Shown here: positions 62,519 through 64,000 of the stretch, in pieces
Layout of the letters: the number at the start of each line of letters is the position of its first letter
Numbering within the stretch: position 1 is the first letter of the stretch
Assembly (NCBI GenBank): GCA_910574185.1
Contig: CAJSZQ010000010.1
Location: 49,557 to 113,556, forward strand
Length of the DNA: 64,000 nt
Direction: 5' to 3'
Source: Lachnospiraceae bacterium
Lineage (GTDB): Bacteria > Bacillota > Clostridia > Lachnospirales > Lachnospiraceae
Notes under the pieces: model-generated
The model's input: only the letters and a program-made list of their open reading frames with translations
What the model was told of the DNA's origin: nothing
Databases searched by the model: none
Position numbers and translations under genes: made by a program

Positions 62519-63067
62519 CTATTTAAGCTCCTGTCTGGAACCAGCTATATTCAGTAAAACACCCAGCGCAACAATGCATACTGCCGTAATCTTTCCATGC
62601 AGAGAGGTCATAATCATAAGTACCTCTCCCATATAAGGCAGGGAGAATTTCACCCTGCCAATATAAAAATCATACTCTACCGGCATAGGGTCCTCGCTGT
62701 CATTTGCATCTCCCTTTGTCCTGAAATTACCGGAAACCACATTATTCTTCACAACCCGGTGAGTTATAATACTTCTGTCATCCGAAAAACTGTAAAAAGC
62801 AATGATATCATCCTCTTTTACATCCTCCGGCAAATCCTCATATATATAGATTAGGCTTCCTACCTCCAGCGCAGGCTCCATGCTCCCGCTGATAACATTA
62901 TACATATGCCATCCGAATATCCCTGGTAACACCAAGGCGGAACACAAAAGGATTACCGCCAGGATTAACATTGTTCCCGTAATCCTGCAGGCCGCCGCAA
63001 GCTTCCTTCTGTATTCCTTCTGTGTTCCGTTATTCTGCATTTTCCTGTTCTGTTCATTCATAAGCAT
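62519..63067 (-). CDS. Signal peptidase I, SipW/archaeal type
   Basis: 182 residues, two membrane segments. The catalytic Ser is in VISGSMEPALEVGSLIYIYE and the His of the SipW/ER type, in place of Lys, is in DDRSIITHRVVK; TKGDANDSEDPMPVEYDFYI follows. SipW-type enzymes process surface fibre or pilus proteins. The start codon shares one base with the stop of the upstream surface-protein gene (TAATG), so the two were expressed together. Confidence 0.9.
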   Translation of the reverse strand: MLMNEQNRKMQNNGTQKEYRRKLAAACRITGTMLILAVILLCSALVLPGIFGWHMYNVISGSMEPALEVGSLIYIYEDLPEDVKEDDIIAFYSFSDDRSIITHRVVKNNVVSGNFRTKGDANDSEDPMPVEYDFYIGRVKFSLPYMGEVLMIMTSLHGKITAVCIVALGVLLNIAGSRQELK

Positions 63068-63849
63068 TACTCTTCATCATGCATATTTTTAAGCAGTTCC
63101 TCCGGTGAAACAGGCGCTTTTCGCCGTTTTTTCAGATAAATAACTGTCACGCCAAGAGCTGCTGCTGCCGCTATGCCAATTGCAATATAGATGGGCAGAT
63201 AGCTCATTCTGGTACCCGGACGTTCCATACTATCCAGACTCTTATTCGCCAGAGGCGTTTCCTCATCATCCAAATCTATCAAATCCTGTGGCACTTCCTC
63301 CTCTGGAACTTCCGCATCCTCTGCTCCGCCTTCCAGCGCCTCTCCTTCTTCCGGAGCTGTCTGGTCCTGCACCGCAGTTTCTGTATTTGTTCCCGTTCTT
63401 CCCGGTGTGGCCGTAAGAATTCCTGCATTTGTTGCTCCCACAATTCCCCCAGGTCCCACAACGCCAGGTCTATACTGAAAATCAAATACATTTTCCTCTG
63501 TATTTGCCGAAATCGTTTTTACCAAATTATATGCTTGCGGTACATACCCCTCCACATAACGGGCCGACACAAACTGACGCTCGCCTATATTGCCGTAATA
63601 GGTATCGCTTTCTATAAGCTTATTACCGTCTGCATCCAGATAATTTACCGTATAAGCCGCCATATCTCCGCTGATGCCATAACCGATAACAAAATCCCGA
63701 TCTCCGTCAACACTGAAGTTTGAAGAGACATTTCCCTCTTCATCCGTATCCCTTCCTGCAATCTTAACGCCCTTTACATAATATCTCTCATCCACCGGCC
63801 GGGCCGCGTCTCTTGCAGAAATATATACCACGTCATCATACTGAAGCCC
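63067..63849 (-). pseudogene. 3' fragment of a MucBP-type surface protein, cut by an IS end
   Basis: About 260 codons remain. They hold a MucBP-like repeat (YTVNYLDADGNKLIESDTYY and VSARYVEGYVPQAYNLVKTI), an acidic linker and a C-terminal membrane anchor (LPIYIAIGIAAAAALGVTVI) with a basic tail, but no LPxTG motif. Reading upstream, the frame hits a stop codon inside the IS end at 63850, and no start with a ribosome site is present; GTG 63831 is the first possible start but unsupported. The original gene was probably longer. Confidence 0.75.
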
Positions 63850-64000
63850 TGTTGATTATTCTAATGCTTGGGAGCCATCTATTTAAAGCTTGAGAGCCAC
63901 CTGAATCCAGTGTATTTTAAAGCTTGGGAGCCACCACTATATATTGTGGTCATCCAAATATATTGCTTAAGATAAGACCCCTCTTTTAAGATGTGTTTAT
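63850..64000. mobile_element. Terminal region of an IS21-like element (rest outside window)
   Basis: Starts with TGTTGATTATTC and carries three copies of GCTTGGGAGCCA (63866, 63888 and 63922; the second has one change). Multiple terminal repeats and a TG end are typical of the IS21 family. The transposase genes lie beyond the window. Confidence 0.6.

Noticed and set aside
62376..62636. 86-codon plus-strand frame starting in element A3
   Set aside because: It runs through a palindrome and into the antisense of the signal peptidase gene. The resemblance to a frame at 53.3 kb reflects the shared DNA element, not a protein family.

Overview
The window reads as a chromosomal segment of an anaerobic, spore-forming, low-to-mid GC Firmicute, most likely a Lachnospiraceae-type Clostridium relative. 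The evidence is gene content: ricT (yaaT), bofA, a CwlD-like amidase, a reverse rubrerythrin beside a PerR-type regulator, a TSCPD protein, DUF1858, a Gram-positive Tad pilus locus and AGGAGG-type ribosome binding sites. Genus and species cannot be assigned from the sequence alone. No rRNA, tRNA or CRISPR array was seen.

Layout. 1-8100 (mostly minus): 3' part-missing glgB, a 1.1-kDa-residue TPR/acidic-repeat/P-loop protein, and an ECF sigma factor followed by a membrane-anchored beta-propeller protein. 8178-13741: an oligopeptide/dipeptide ABC transporter (binding lipoprotein, two permeases, two ATPases). 13941-19184: aconitase-family hydratase, CdaR/PucR-like regulator with a tiny membrane protein upstream, and a UgpC/MsmK-type sugar ABC ATPase. 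19443-27364: the conserved housekeeping run rsmI, tRNA methyltransferase, ricT, holB, guanylate-kinase-like protein, Orn/Lys/Arg decarboxylase, then an unknown membrane protein and mtnN. 27400-29340: an AT-rich patch of decaying mobile or defence genes (macro-domain remnant, Rpn-type nuclease, broken tyrosine recombinase). 29995-35703: TSCPD protein, exported DUF6147-like protein, an anti-sigma-like membrane protein, murG, a second ECF sigma factor, a HIT protein, a soluble histidine kinase and a rhomboid protease.

35775-44164 is a ten-gene Tad (type IVb, Flp) pilus operon on the minus strand: TadZ, TadA ATPase, TadB, TadC, Flp pilin, DUF5702 protein, a TadE-like protein carrying two Cys/His modules, prepilin peptidase, a second TadE-like protein and a DUF6382 protein. 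Several genes overlap by 50-71 bases, and a promoter with a strong inverted repeat lies upstream. 44422-48646: bofA, then a TPP riboswitch controlling thiS-thiF-thiG-thiH-thiE. 48647-55131: dCMP deaminase, cell-wall amidase, GH18-type hydrolase, MecA adaptor, DUF1858 protein and NlpC/P60 peptidase. 55853-58306: perR-reverse rubrerythrin, hemolysin III and a GIY-YIG protein. 58401-64000: a coiled-coil protein made of tandem repeats, a glucosaminidase/M23 hydrolase, a SipW-type signal peptidase and the 3' fragment of a MucBP surface protein cut by the end of an IS21-like element.

Besides genes, the window holds several families of dispersed palindromic elements (12.1, 53.3 and 62.4 kb; 17.9 and 44.7 kb; singletons at 55.5 and 57.9 kb). 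These, the Tad promoter/operator, the hairpin over the amidase start, and the unusual Tad accessory genes are the most promising points for follow-up.
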